A DNA stretch of 12,104 bases from contig NZ_CM000745.1 of assembly GCF_000161455.1 (NCBI RefSeq), positions 5,359,694 to 5,371,797 on the forward strand, given 5' to 3'. Shown here one piece after another: positions 1 to 5,026 of this stretch (position 1 is its first letter; every line of letters begins with the position of its first letter). Source of the DNA: Bacillus pseudomycoides DSM 12442 (GTDB lineage Bacteria > Bacillota > Bacilli > Bacillales > Bacillaceae_G). The position numbers and the translations under genes are program-made. Below the pieces are notes generated by a model, which worked only from the letters and a program-made list of their open reading frames with translations, was not told where the DNA came from and ran no database searches.

Positions 1-571
1 CAGAATCAGTTCCTCCATTAAAATCCACATATTGTTTAACAATTTCAGCGTAGAAAAAATTCCCCCCGCTTTTATATCGATAACCACCATTGTATGCTAC
101 AGCGATAGGGTGACTATACCGAACCATAGTACCATTTGTATTTCCAAGAGATGGTGCAACAACAGTTTTAGAATACAGGTCTGCCACCGGTAGTGAATGC
201 TGTTTATTGTTAGAAGCTAGCCAACGAATGTAAGCACGTCCAAAATTATATGTTTGAACAATAGCACTTAAATCAGTAATACCGTACTTCTTTGCATCTG
301 CAAAAGATCCTTTTAAGTGCATTACTCCGTAATGAATGGACTCCTTAGGGTTGTTAATTGAATTCGCAGGTCTTCCTTGAGATTCACTTGACTGCATAAT
401 ATCGGGGGTCTGTTCGGAATTCCCACCACTTTCCACCATAATAATTCCAAGCACATAAGGTACTAACTCAGGTACACCTTGTGCATTACATTCATTTTCT
501 ACCATTGTCTGCCATCGTAGAACCTGTTGCGGCAGATTAACGGTTTTAGCTGAAGCAACTAATTTATTCAT
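1..571 (-). CDS. lysozyme-like cell-wall hydrolase, 3' end outside window
   Basis: About 190 codons are visible, with no stop before the window edge, so this is the N-terminal part of the protein. The protein begins MNKLVASAKTVNLPQQVLRW, and the ATG at 571 has a good AAGGAGATG site upstream. Residues of about 25-170 resemble the lysozyme-like domain found in CwlT-type and phage muramidases: a VESGGN stretch holds the likely catalytic glutamate (Glu47), followed by DIMQSSES at 57-64, then HYGVMHLKGSFADAKKYG and a YNFGRAYI segment. No signal peptide or membrane segment is seen, so export would need a holin or a specialised route. It is separated from the leftward early genes by a terminator, so it is probably expressed as its own late unit. 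Family assignment is from remembered motifs; a C-terminal wall-binding domain cannot be assessed. Confidence 0.75.
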   Translation of the reverse strand, partial: MNKLVASAKTVNLPQQVLRWQTMVENECNAQGVPELVPYVLGIIMVESGGNSEQTPDIMQSSESQGRPANSINNPKESIHYGVMHLKGSFADAKKYGITDLSAIVQTYNFGRAYIRWLASNNKQHSLPVADLYSKTVVAPSLGNTNGTMVRYSHPIAVAYNGGYRYKSGGNFFYAEIVKQYVDFNGGTDS

Positions 572-696
572 TACTAAACATCTCCTTATCCTTCTTATTA
601 TTTTCCGCCTAAAAACCTACTTCTTTACTGAGTACATCTAACTGCTAAATGCTCTTTGTTCTGTAAAACTAGTTCCTAGTACTCACCTTGGTTCAT
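572..696. other. leader region of the lysozyme gene
   Basis: No ORF with a start site is visible here. On the minus strand it is the upstream region of the lysozyme gene and should carry its promoter, but I cannot point to a clear -35/-10 pair; control by the region-4-like regulator encoded just upstream is possible. Confidence 0.3.
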
Positions 697-730
697 AAGA
701 AAAAGAGCAACCATACAATAGTTGCCCTTT
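697..730 (-). terminator. Rho-independent terminator ending the leftward early operon
   Basis: Inverted repeat 702-711/721-730 (aaagagcaac and gttgcccttt, one G:U pair) with a 9-base loop. Read leftward the stem is followed by TTTTTCTT. It sits about 80 bases past the stop of the region-4-like gene and before the lysozyme gene. Confidence 0.7.
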
Positions 731-810
731 CGTGAAAACCTTATATTACTACTATAAATCATTTTTTCAATGGTTTCTGTACACCACATGTAATCTACAT
801 AAAGGTAACA

Positions 811-1209
811 TTAAAATTCATCTAGAAACTTGACAATCTTTTTTATTTCAGCATGCTTACGTCGGATATAGCCTGTACTATAATGCAAATCAAAAGCTAT
901 TTGTTCTAAAGTCATTCCGTCCACATATTTCATTTTTAGTATTCGATTTTCTAATCCTGTAAACTTACTAATCAAATACTTTAAATCGTACATAGCATTC
1001 ATCTTATGAGCTAATTCATATTCAATTGCTTCAATATGTCCTTCTACTTTCGCACCGTCCGATTCAGCAGTTAAACGAACATCCCGTAAATCACCACTAA
1101 TCCAGCGTTTTAATTCAGCTTTTGTTTTATCTAAATTGTAGTCCAAATAAGCAATATCTTCTTCTAATTTCTGATAGTCTTTCATCCATTCAAACAAATG
1201 ATAATTCAC
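811..1209 (-). CDS. sigma-70 region 4-like phage transcription regulator (ArpU/DUF1492 type)
   Basis: A 132-residue protein with a charged helical N-terminal half (probable coiled coil, residues about 8-95) and a C-terminal helix-turn-helix of sigma region 4 type: RILKMKYVDGMTLEQIAFDLHYSTGYIRRKHAEIKK at about 90-125. Phages of Gram-positive bacteria carry such proteins at the end of the early operon, where they are thought to switch on late genes. It is the last gene before the operon terminator, which fits that role. The start is uncertain: GTG at 1209 has no good ribosome site, while TTG at 1197 lies 8 bases after an AGGTGA and would begin LFEWMKDYQ. The exact family (ArpU, DUF1492 or Xpf-like) is inferred from layout and the HTH only. 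Confidence 0.75.
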   Translation of the reverse strand: MNYHLFEWMKDYQKLEEDIAYLDYNLDKTKAELKRWISGDLRDVRLTAESDGAKVEGHIEAIEYELAHKMNAMYDLKYLISKFTGLENRILKMKYVDGMTLEQIAFDLHYSTGYIRRKHAEIKKIVKFLDEF

Positions 1210-1264
1210 CTACTTTCTATGTAAAAAACAACAAATCTCATAAAACATGTTTATTTTTTTCGTT

Positions 1265-1372
1265 CTAAGACGTTTTACCACGCTGAAGACCAATGGCATT
1301 CAGAAAGAAAAACAACTTCAATAATTTATAGATGTTTTTCTCATACAATTCATCTGCTAATTCCTTACTCAT
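1265..1372 (-). CDS. small phage protein of 35 residues, unknown function
   Basis: Reads MSKELADELYEKNIYKLLKL then FFFLNAIGLQRGKTS. The ATG at 1372 is preceded by AAAAGGAGATGGGGAAA, a strong ribosome site at normal spacing; an in-frame ATG at 1381 touches the Shine-Dalgarno bases and is less likely. The start overlaps the stop of the next gene upstream (ATGAGTAA), a hallmark of translational coupling. The middle is hydrophobic (LLKLFFFLNAIGL) and might be a short membrane-associated helix. I do not recognise the family. Confidence 0.55.
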   Translation of the reverse strand: MSKELADELYEKNIYKLLKLFFFLNAIGLQRGKTS

Positions 1373-1502
1373 TTTCCCCATCTCCTTTTAATAGATCCCA
1401 AAGTTCTTGCTCGCTCATTTCATAAAGCTGCCGTCCTGTATCTTCTTCCGTATAAACCTCTTTATGTAATAACACATCGATATAAATTTATTTCCTGCCC
1501 AT
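1365..1502 (-). pseudogene. small phage gene with a premature in-frame stop at codon 5
   Basis: The frame starting at ATG 1500-1502, three bases after the upstream stop, reads MGRK, TAA, then IYIDVLLHKEVYTEEDTGRQ and LYEMSEQELWDLLKGDGENE before its natural stop. The 40 residues after the TAA are protein-like and end in an ATGAGTAA overlap with the next gene, so the whole 45-codon frame looks like the ancestral gene with one AAA-to-TAA change. A shortened product could start at GTG 1473-1475, but no ribosome site precedes it. Function is unknown; the acidic C-terminus is typical of small phage early proteins. Confidence 0.55.
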
Positions 1503-1505
1503 TAC

Positions 1506-1703
1506 CTAAATCATACTTTTCACATAGTCTTCCTTCAGATCTCGCACCAATATAATTTCCTTTGGCCCCACTTCATGCCCTAGCGAATTCACCTTCCTCG
1601 CATGTGCCTCGCCATACAGCGTCACACGCGATATAGCGATACGCTGCCCTGTCTTCTTATGCGTCCAAAAACCGTGTAGTCTTGCCCGTTCCTTTGCTGT
1701 CAT
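1506..1703 (-). CDS. conserved small phage protein, unknown function
   Basis: A 65-residue basic protein beginning MTAKERARLHGFWTHKKTGQ. The ATG at 1703 has GGAGGATAAGCC directly upstream, which overlaps the end of the preceding gene. No catalytic or metal-binding motif is evident; the predicted structure from the alternating pattern (RIAISRVTLYGEAHARKVNS) is mostly beta strands. It lies in the run of tightly packed leftward early genes downstream of the helicase loader, so a role in early phage metabolism or host takeover is likely but not demonstrable from sequence. Confidence 0.7.
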   Translation of the reverse strand: MTAKERARLHGFWTHKKTGQRIAISRVTLYGEAHARKVNSLGHEVGPKEIILVRDLKEDYVKSMI

Positions 1704-1714
1704 GGCTTATCCTC

Positions 1715-1957
1715 CTAGCTAATTTGCTTTCTCTTTCTTTTCCTCTTATTCGCTTGTAATGTAGCCGCCAAATCCATATCCCATTTCCCCTCCATTTGCA
1801 TTTGATAAGCTATTTCCAAACGCGCCAAGACGTCATGACGTCTTCCATCCACTTCTTCAGGACTCTGATTACCTGCTGTGCAAATACATGGCGCAAATTG
1901 ATAACAGCCATTCCCCATGTCGTTCCTAATAACTCCCGTTTCTTTACATGCACACAT
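1715..1957 (-). CDS. small Cys-rich phage protein, possible metal binder
   Basis: An 80-residue protein with a cysteine-containing N-terminus (MCACKETGVIRNDMGNGCYQ, then FAPCIC): five cysteines at residues 2, 4, 18, 24 and 26 could hold one metal ion. The middle is an amphipathic helix rich in Met and acidic residues, and the tail is strongly basic (KRKRKRKQIS), suggesting nucleic-acid contact. ATG at 1957 follows AAAGGGGGAATAACA, which includes the stop of the helicase-loader gene two bases upstream, so the two are probably translationally coupled. No family is recognised with confidence. Confidence 0.65.
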   Translation of the reverse strand: MCACKETGVIRNDMGNGCYQFAPCICTAGNQSPEEVDGRRHDVLARLEIAYQMQMEGKWDMDLAATLQANKRKRKRKQIS

Positions 1958-1959
1958 TG

Positions 1960-2766
1960 TTATTCCCCCTTTTTGAAGTTTCGCAATCTATAATTATCGC
2001 CAAACATTTCTAGCATTTCTGCGTTTTCCATCATTCTGCTAAAATCTCGTTCTCCGTACATTTCTGCTAATTGGCCTACGTTGAAATTTGTTGTAAATAA
2101 CGTACTTTTACCTATACGACTATCTACAATTTCATTTGTCTTCGTTTGCTTCCAGGTAACGCCCTCTTTATCTTTTTCTGTAAACTCTGCTCCAAAATCA
2201 TCGATAATAAGTACGTCTACTTTAGCAAGGAGAGACATAAGCTTTTCCTCCGTTAGTTCGCTGTTTTTATTCCATGTAGATTTGATTTTGGTAAATAGCT
2301 TATTCATTTGGATGAACATTGCACTATATCCACGTTTCATTAATTCTTTTGTAGCTGCTACACACAAATGACTTTTACCCACTCCGTAATCTCCAGTTAT
2401 AATCATGCTCGTTGGATCTTCTTTGCTATATGTAAAAACGAAATTCATGATTGTCTCTTTAGCATCTGCTAATTCCTTTGTAGGTGGTGCATAGTTATCA
2501 AAAGTAGCCTTCTTTAATTTTTCGTTGATTAGGCTATTATCTGCGAATGAATCGTATAAACTAATGACTTGGTTCCTCTTTTGTATTACAAGCGTTTCCT
2601 GAGCTAACTGGACGTCCTGAGGAGCGATTTCTTTGCAATGCCAGCAATAAGTTTTGTTATTTTCATCAAGAAACTTTTTCCTTCTACATAAATCACATCT
2701 TTCATTTGCGACCTTTGGTAAAGTCATATTTGCTGATGAAGCTACTATCTTTGCCACTACTTGCAT
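1960..2766 (-). CDS. DnaC/DnaI-type helicase loader ATPase
   Basis: A 268-residue AAA+ protein of the IstB/DnaC group that delivers the replicative DnaB-type helicase to the phage origin. An N-terminal zinc-finger-like module has Cys24-x2-Cys27 and Cys41-x2-Cys44. Walker A is GDYGVGKS at 125-132, Walker B is VLIIDD at 185-190, a sensor-1-like STLFTTN is at 221-227, and SRMMEN near 243-248 is a candidate arginine finger. ATG 2766 has AAGGAG at good spacing and overlaps the replication organiser by 65 bases; a later ATG (codon 14, MTLPKVANERC) lacks a ribosome site but would fit the domain start better. Organiser followed by loader is the standard replication pair of Gram-positive temperate phages. 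Confidence 0.92.
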   Translation of the reverse strand: MQVVAKIVASSANMTLPKVANERCDLCRRKKFLDENNKTYCWHCKEIAPQDVQLAQETLVIQKRNQVISLYDSFADNSLINEKLKKATFDNYAPPTKELADAKETIMNFVFTYSKEDPTSMIITGDYGVGKSHLCVAATKELMKRGYSAMFIQMNKLFTKIKSTWNKNSELTEEKLMSLLAKVDVLIIDDFGAEFTEKDKEGVTWKQTKTNEIVDSRIGKSTLFTTNFNVGQLAEMYGERDFSRMMENAEMLEMFGDNYRLRNFKKGE

Positions 2767-3550
2767 TCGAACTCGCTCCTTTTTTAGGTTGTTGGTTTAA
2801 GTATTCTTCAAATTTCGTTCCGAATAATGTTGATGGTCTTAAATATTGGTTATACTCTTCATCTGTTAACCAATGAGAAGCTTTTATATCAATTACTTTC
2901 TTGAAATCTTCTATAGTAAAACCTTGATTAAATCTCGCTTTAATTAGGTCTTTTGTTTTGGCTGTTTTGTATTTATAAGATTTACCTGCTTTTTCATTAA
3001 GATAAGAAACAATATCTTCATAAGGGATGCAGTCTTTTGACCGTTCTTTTTGGTCAGAAGACATATTATCTTCTAATGTAGTACTCTTTGTTGTAGTCTC
3101 TGTAGTAATCTCTGTTAAAGAATTTACTGTTTCGATAAGTTCCATTTCACTCAAAGGGGAATTTGGAATTTCCCCAAAGGTTAAAATCCATTTCACCCTT
3201 TCGGTAACTTCGGAAGTATTTAATTTAATGTGATTTGTAGGAGCACCATTAAATTTGAACTTTTTAACTTCTACAAATCCTTTATCGATTAAAATTTTAA
3301 TTGCTCGATCATATTGTTTAGGAGTAATCCTTATCTCGTTACGCCAATCTTCACGACCTTTAGCAAGCCAAAACTCTCCGTTCTTCTTAACCCTTAATTT
3401 GCTCTTTCCTTGTTCATTAGGCATATACCAGTAAACAATTTGACCTAATAAAATCCCTGCAATTAAATCCCCAGTGATATCAACATAAGCAAGTCGCACC
3501 ATATAACCGTTTCTTGCAAATGTTTCTAGTTGAAATATGTTGCTACTCAT
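2702..3550 (-). CDS. phage replication organiser with conserved phage C-terminal domain
   Basis: A 282-residue protein. Residues of about 15-115 form a winged-helix N-terminal domain (MVRLAYVDITGDLIAGILLG, WLAKGREDWRNEIRITPKQYD) like replisome organisers of Bacillus phages. A Thr/Glu-rich linker follows at 140-172. Residues of about 175-252 (PYEDIVSYLNEKAGKSYKYK ... LRPSTLFGTKFEEYL) match my memory of the 'conserved phage C-terminus' domain, Phg_2220_C. It should bind the phage origin and recruit the helicase loader encoded by the overlapping next gene. The start ATG immediately follows a TAA that is the natural stop of the interrupted gene upstream. The ribosome site is weak (GGTGA), consistent with coupling to that upstream gene, so the insertion there could reduce its translation. 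Confidence 0.88.
   Translation of the reverse strand: MSSNIFQLETFARNGYMVRLAYVDITGDLIAGILLGQIVYWYMPNEQGKSKLRVKKNGEFWLAKGREDWRNEIRITPKQYDRAIKILIDKGFVEVKKFKFNGAPTNHIKLNTSEVTERVKWILTFGEIPNSPLSEMELIETVNSLTEITTETTTKSTTLEDNMSSDQKERSKDCIPYEDIVSYLNEKAGKSYKYKTAKTKDLIKARFNQGFTIEDFKKVIDIKASHWLTDEEYNQYLRPSTLFGTKFEEYLNQQPKKGASSNASSGKDSSFISKYDFTKGRK
3077..3115 (-). repeat. short direct repeats inside the organiser gene, candidate origin iterons
   Basis: TGTAGT occurs at 3077-3082, 3092-3097 and 3101-3106 (plus-strand reading), each followed by a CTCTTTG or CTCTG-like tail. They encode the Thr-rich linker (TEITTETTTKSTT). Many phage organiser genes hold their replication origin as iterons in exactly this linker region. 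Low sequence complexity of the linker is the simpler explanation. Confidence 0.25.
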
Positions 3551-3631
3551 TTAGTTCACCATCTTCCTCATCACGCATTCTCCCTTTCGCATACTGCTGC
3601 CTTTAACACTGATTACAGATCGCGATACGGG

Positions 3632-3683
3632 AAAGCCCATACAGGACTTTAGTCCGCCTTTAGGCATGGGATGAAAGTATCGC
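3632..3683 (+). repeat. left-end guide and Y-shaped hairpin of the IS608-like element
   Basis: AAAG guide at 3632-3635, then cccat...atggg enclosing ggac-ttta-gtcc and gcct-tt-aggc. A further complementarity, gcgatac (3622-3628) with gtatcgc (3677-3683), could close the structure at its base. Confidence 0.7.
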
Positions 3684-3829
3684 TTTTTCATAGAAAAACA
3701 CCTGTTTTTTGGGTATACTTCAACCATAGACAAGAACAAGTCTTTAAAACGCCTATGTGTTCCTTGAAAACAAGATATCATATGAAGTCCGATAGACTAA
3801 CTCATGCTATCGGTAAAATAATATGTGTC

Positions 3830-4042
3830 GTCAAGAACTAGACGCTAAAACGTTTGAACACGCAACTAGCTGTACGGTATGGTCATAGTACCGTAGCTCA
3901 CGAACCTATTGGGTCTGTCGTGAGAGTGGTGTTGGCACACCGCAATCTTGCACGTCAGCGATACCAGAAATGGACTTCGCCCTTGGTAGCAAGAATCCCA
4001 CTGGATTTAGCCAGCTTGCCCCTTTAGGGATGGGAGTGTCAA
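3830..4042 (+). ncRNA. candidate TnpB omega-RNA (right-end RNA) without tnpB
   Basis: The right half of the element is dense in stems: tacggta/taccgta around 3884-3906 (extended by agct/agct with a two-base bulge), ctcacga/tcgtgag around 3906-3930, ggtgt/acacc around 3937-3950, and tacca/tggta around 3962-3988. These are followed by the GAAT foot, the right-end Y structure and TCAA at 4042. TnpB guide RNAs end at the transposon right tip and continue about 16-20 bases into flanking DNA as guide; here the guide would begin ttccgtttgtttgc at 4043. The 5' boundary is a guess. The RNA would be transcribed opposite to the phage operon. Identification rests on position, structure and remembered similarity of the ccagaaatgg...ttggtagcaagaat region to known right ends. 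Confidence 0.6.
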
Positions 4043-4205
4043 TTCCGTTTGTTTGCTAACTTCATACACTTCTATCAGTGCCTGTAATCCGTATTCATAA
4101 GCCACAACCATCGATGCAGCGTTATCTTCATCACTTTGCTTATATCTTTCAACTAAACTCTTAAGAATTTGAATTTCAGCTTCGATTTTGTTTTGTAAAT
4201 TCATC

Positions 4206-4406
4206 TTATTCACCTGCGACTTTCTTCAAGGAATGGCCTACAACATATTCCTCAACGCATTCTGTTGAATTGTGTATAAAATCGCCTTCAAAATCCAAGT
4301 ACTCTTCACCAAAATAAATCTCTTGAGAGCAACCTTCGCAATTCCCAATAGAATCATTCACTGATGAATCATGAGGATTTCCAATTAACATCGGATTTTC
4401 AATCAT
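4206..4406 (-). CDS. YqaI-like small phage protein with zinc-knuckle motif
   Basis: A 66-residue protein starting MIENPMLIGNPHDSSVNDSI. The opening resembles YqaI of the B. subtilis skin element as I remember it (MVENPM...). CEGC near residue 23 and HNSTEC near residue 45 give a C-x2-C...H-x4-C pattern fit to hold zinc. I chose ATG 4406, nine bases after AGGAGG, over GTG 4412, which is only three bases from it. The stop is one base from the ATG of the interrupted gene, so the two are translationally coupled. Function unknown; the neighbours place it in the early region just upstream of replication genes. Confidence 0.7.
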   Translation of the reverse strand: MIENPMLIGNPHDSSVNDSIGNCEGCSQEIYFGEEYLDFEGDFIHNSTECVEEYVVGHSLKKVAGE

Positions 4407-4424
4407 TTCCACATTCCTCCTTAT

Positions 4425-4514
4425 TTAAGAAGAGAAACAAAATATGTTATAATATAAGTACTAATATCTTTATCTTGTTTCTCCAAAACCGTCTTAGGGG
4501 TAGGACGTTTTTTT
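4425..4514 (+). ncRNA. candidate small RNA 1 of a tandem trio
   Basis: An extended -10 (TGT-TATAAT, 4445-4453) predicts a start near 4460. The terminator stem cgtctta/taggacg (4490-4496/4501-4507) has a GGGG loop and a T7 run (4508-4514). The predicted RNA is about 55 nt with an unpaired C/U-rich stretch (cttgtttctcc) complementary to a ribosome binding site. The -35 (TTAAGA) is weak. No ORF is present. It runs opposite to the flanking phage genes. Confidence 0.55.
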
Positions 4515-4574
4515 ATTTCTCAACATATAGACTGAATATTCTGTATTATTGTTGTATTAATCTTGATAAGTCTC

Positions 4575-4645
4575 TGATAAAATATGAAGTGCATATCGAA
4601 ATATCACTTTCTTCAAGCCTGTGCCTCCCCGTACAGGTTTTTTTT
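4575..4645 (+). ncRNA. candidate small RNA 2 of a tandem trio
   Basis: An extended -10 (TGA-TAAAAT, 4575-4583) predicts a start near 4590. The terminator stem cctgtgc/gtacagg (4618-4624/4631-4637, one G:U) closes a loop CTCCCC and is followed by T8 (4638-4645). The predicted RNA is about 56 nt; the C-rich loop and the upstream cactttcttc could pair with Shine-Dalgarno sequences. No good -35 is seen. Confidence 0.55.
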
Positions 4646-4673
4646 ATATGTTCTTAAAATCGTCAAAATCACT

Positions 4674-4776
4674 TTGATGCTTCATAAAAAGTTCGTGATA
4701 TTATATTGGTACAAAGTCATGTGTTCCCTTAACCCAAAACCTTAGTGATGCCCTGTAACCCTGGACAGGGCTTTTT
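4674..4776 (+). ncRNA. candidate small RNA 3 of a tandem trio
   Basis: An extended -10 (TGA-TATTAT, 4696-4704) with a possible -35 TTGATG (4674-4679, 19-base spacer) predicts a start near 4711. The terminator stem gccctgt/acagggc (4750-4756/4765-4771) is perfect and followed by T5. The predicted RNA is about 66 nt with the unpaired segment ttcccttaacccaaaacc. A tiny ATG frame (MCSLNPKP) lacks a ribosome site. Confidence 0.55.
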
Positions 4777-4910
4777 ATGTATCTTTTTTAGCTAGAGTTA
4801 TATAATGGTACTTCTCGATAATTGCCACACTGTTATGTAACCCTCTAGCCTTTAATGCGTTTATAATTCCAATGATTTTCTTCGTATTTGTCACGCTGCT
4901 CTTTGGTCAT
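4775..4910 (-). pseudogene. small phage gene, probably frameshifted
   Basis: ATG 4908-4910 overlaps the stop of the gene upstream (TAATG) and opens a 21-residue frame MTKEQRDKYEENHWNYKRIK G with stop at 4845. Another frame is strikingly protein-like from about 4880 on: KKIIGIINALKARGLHNSVA then IIEKYHYITLAKKDT, stop at 4775. A one-base change in the AAAA run near 4876-4880 would join the two as MTKEQRDKYEE + IIGIINALKARG, roughly 44 residues. Alternatively the second frame is a real 39-residue gene starting at GTG 4892-4894, but that codon has no ribosome site. Function unknown. Confidence 0.45.
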
Positions 4911-5023
4911 TACTCCTCATCCTTCATGAACAATTTGTCTATCCGCTCCATCACATACCCTAGTCCAGCAAAACAAGCTATAACCACCACTACCATGAAT
5001 AGTGAGAATGTACTTTCTTCCAC
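4910..5023 (-). CDS. small single-pass membrane protein, 37 residues
   Basis: Starts at GTG 5021-5023 and reads (M)EESTFSLFMVVVVIACFAG then LGYVMERIDKLFMKDEE. Residues of about 6-24 are a clear transmembrane helix, and the tail is charged and presumably cytoplasmic. AGGAGG lies 11 bases upstream, inside the last codons of the antirepressor gene, and the upstream stop is three bases before the GTG. The 3' stop overlaps the next ATG. Small membrane proteins with this shape are common in B. cereus-group prophages; function is unknown (holin-like, exclusion or envelope signalling are all possible). Confidence 0.65.
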   Translation of the reverse strand: MEESTFSLFMVVVVIACFAGLGYVMERIDKLFMKDEE

Positions 5024-5026
5024 TAC

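Larger units (their letters stand above)
3617..4042 (+). mobile_element. non-autonomous IS608-like (IS200/IS605) element, 426 bp
   Basis: The element sits 3' of TTAC (3613-3616) and ends in TCAA (4039-4042), the left and right cleavage tetranucleotides of IS608. The left guide AAAG (3632-3635) abuts a Y-shaped structure: outer stem cccat/atggg (3636-3640/3666-3670) carrying two small hairpins with TTTA loops. The right guide GAAT (3993-3996) abuts a matching structure: ccca/tggg (3997-4000/4031-4034) with two similar hairpins. These guide positions and sequences are those known for IS608, whose Y1 transposase TnpA moves single-stranded circles. No tnpA or tnpB frame lies inside, so movement would need TnpA in trans. 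It is inserted in a small phage gene, and excision restores the frame. Confidence 0.8.
3551..4204 (-). pseudogene. small phage gene interrupted by an IS608-like element
   Basis: The 5' part (4043-4204) starts at ATG 4204 after AGGTGAATAAG; a GTG at 4213 lacks a ribosome site. It encodes MNLQNKIEAEIQILKSLVER and onwards to EVYEVSKQTE (54 codons). The 426-bp element at 3617-4042 then enters; translation runs into its right end and stops at 4007, adding the tail LTLPSLKGQAG. Skipping the element joins codon 54 in frame to 3551-3616, giving VISVKGSSMRKGECVMRKMV then N and a TAA immediately before the ATG of the replication organiser. The rebuilt protein would be 75 residues, mainly helical, unknown function. 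In-frame repair plus the exact stop/start junction is strong evidence for insertion. The truncated 65-residue product may still be made. Confidence 0.75.

Noticed and set aside
2081..2371. Rightward ORFs opposite the replication genes (also 1796-1993, 3027-3233)
   Set aside because: They mirror strongly supported leftward genes, have no ribosome sites, and show no protein-like composition.
3551..3781. Leftward 76-codon ORF ending at the organiser start
   Set aside because: Its upstream two thirds lie inside the IS608-like element and have no ribosome site; only its last 21 codons are real, as the 3' half of the interrupted gene.
3617..4042. Group I intron or IStron
   Set aside because: Hairpins gccgatag-like and gatatcatatg motifs raised the idea, but the core elements are not in the right order, the element is short, and it lies antisense to the interrupted gene, so splicing could not restore it. 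A group I covariance search would settle it.
4364..4657. Rightward 97-codon ORF across the small-RNA region
   Set aside because: It runs through two terminators and has no ribosome site; low-complexity Ser/Phe/Tyr-rich content.
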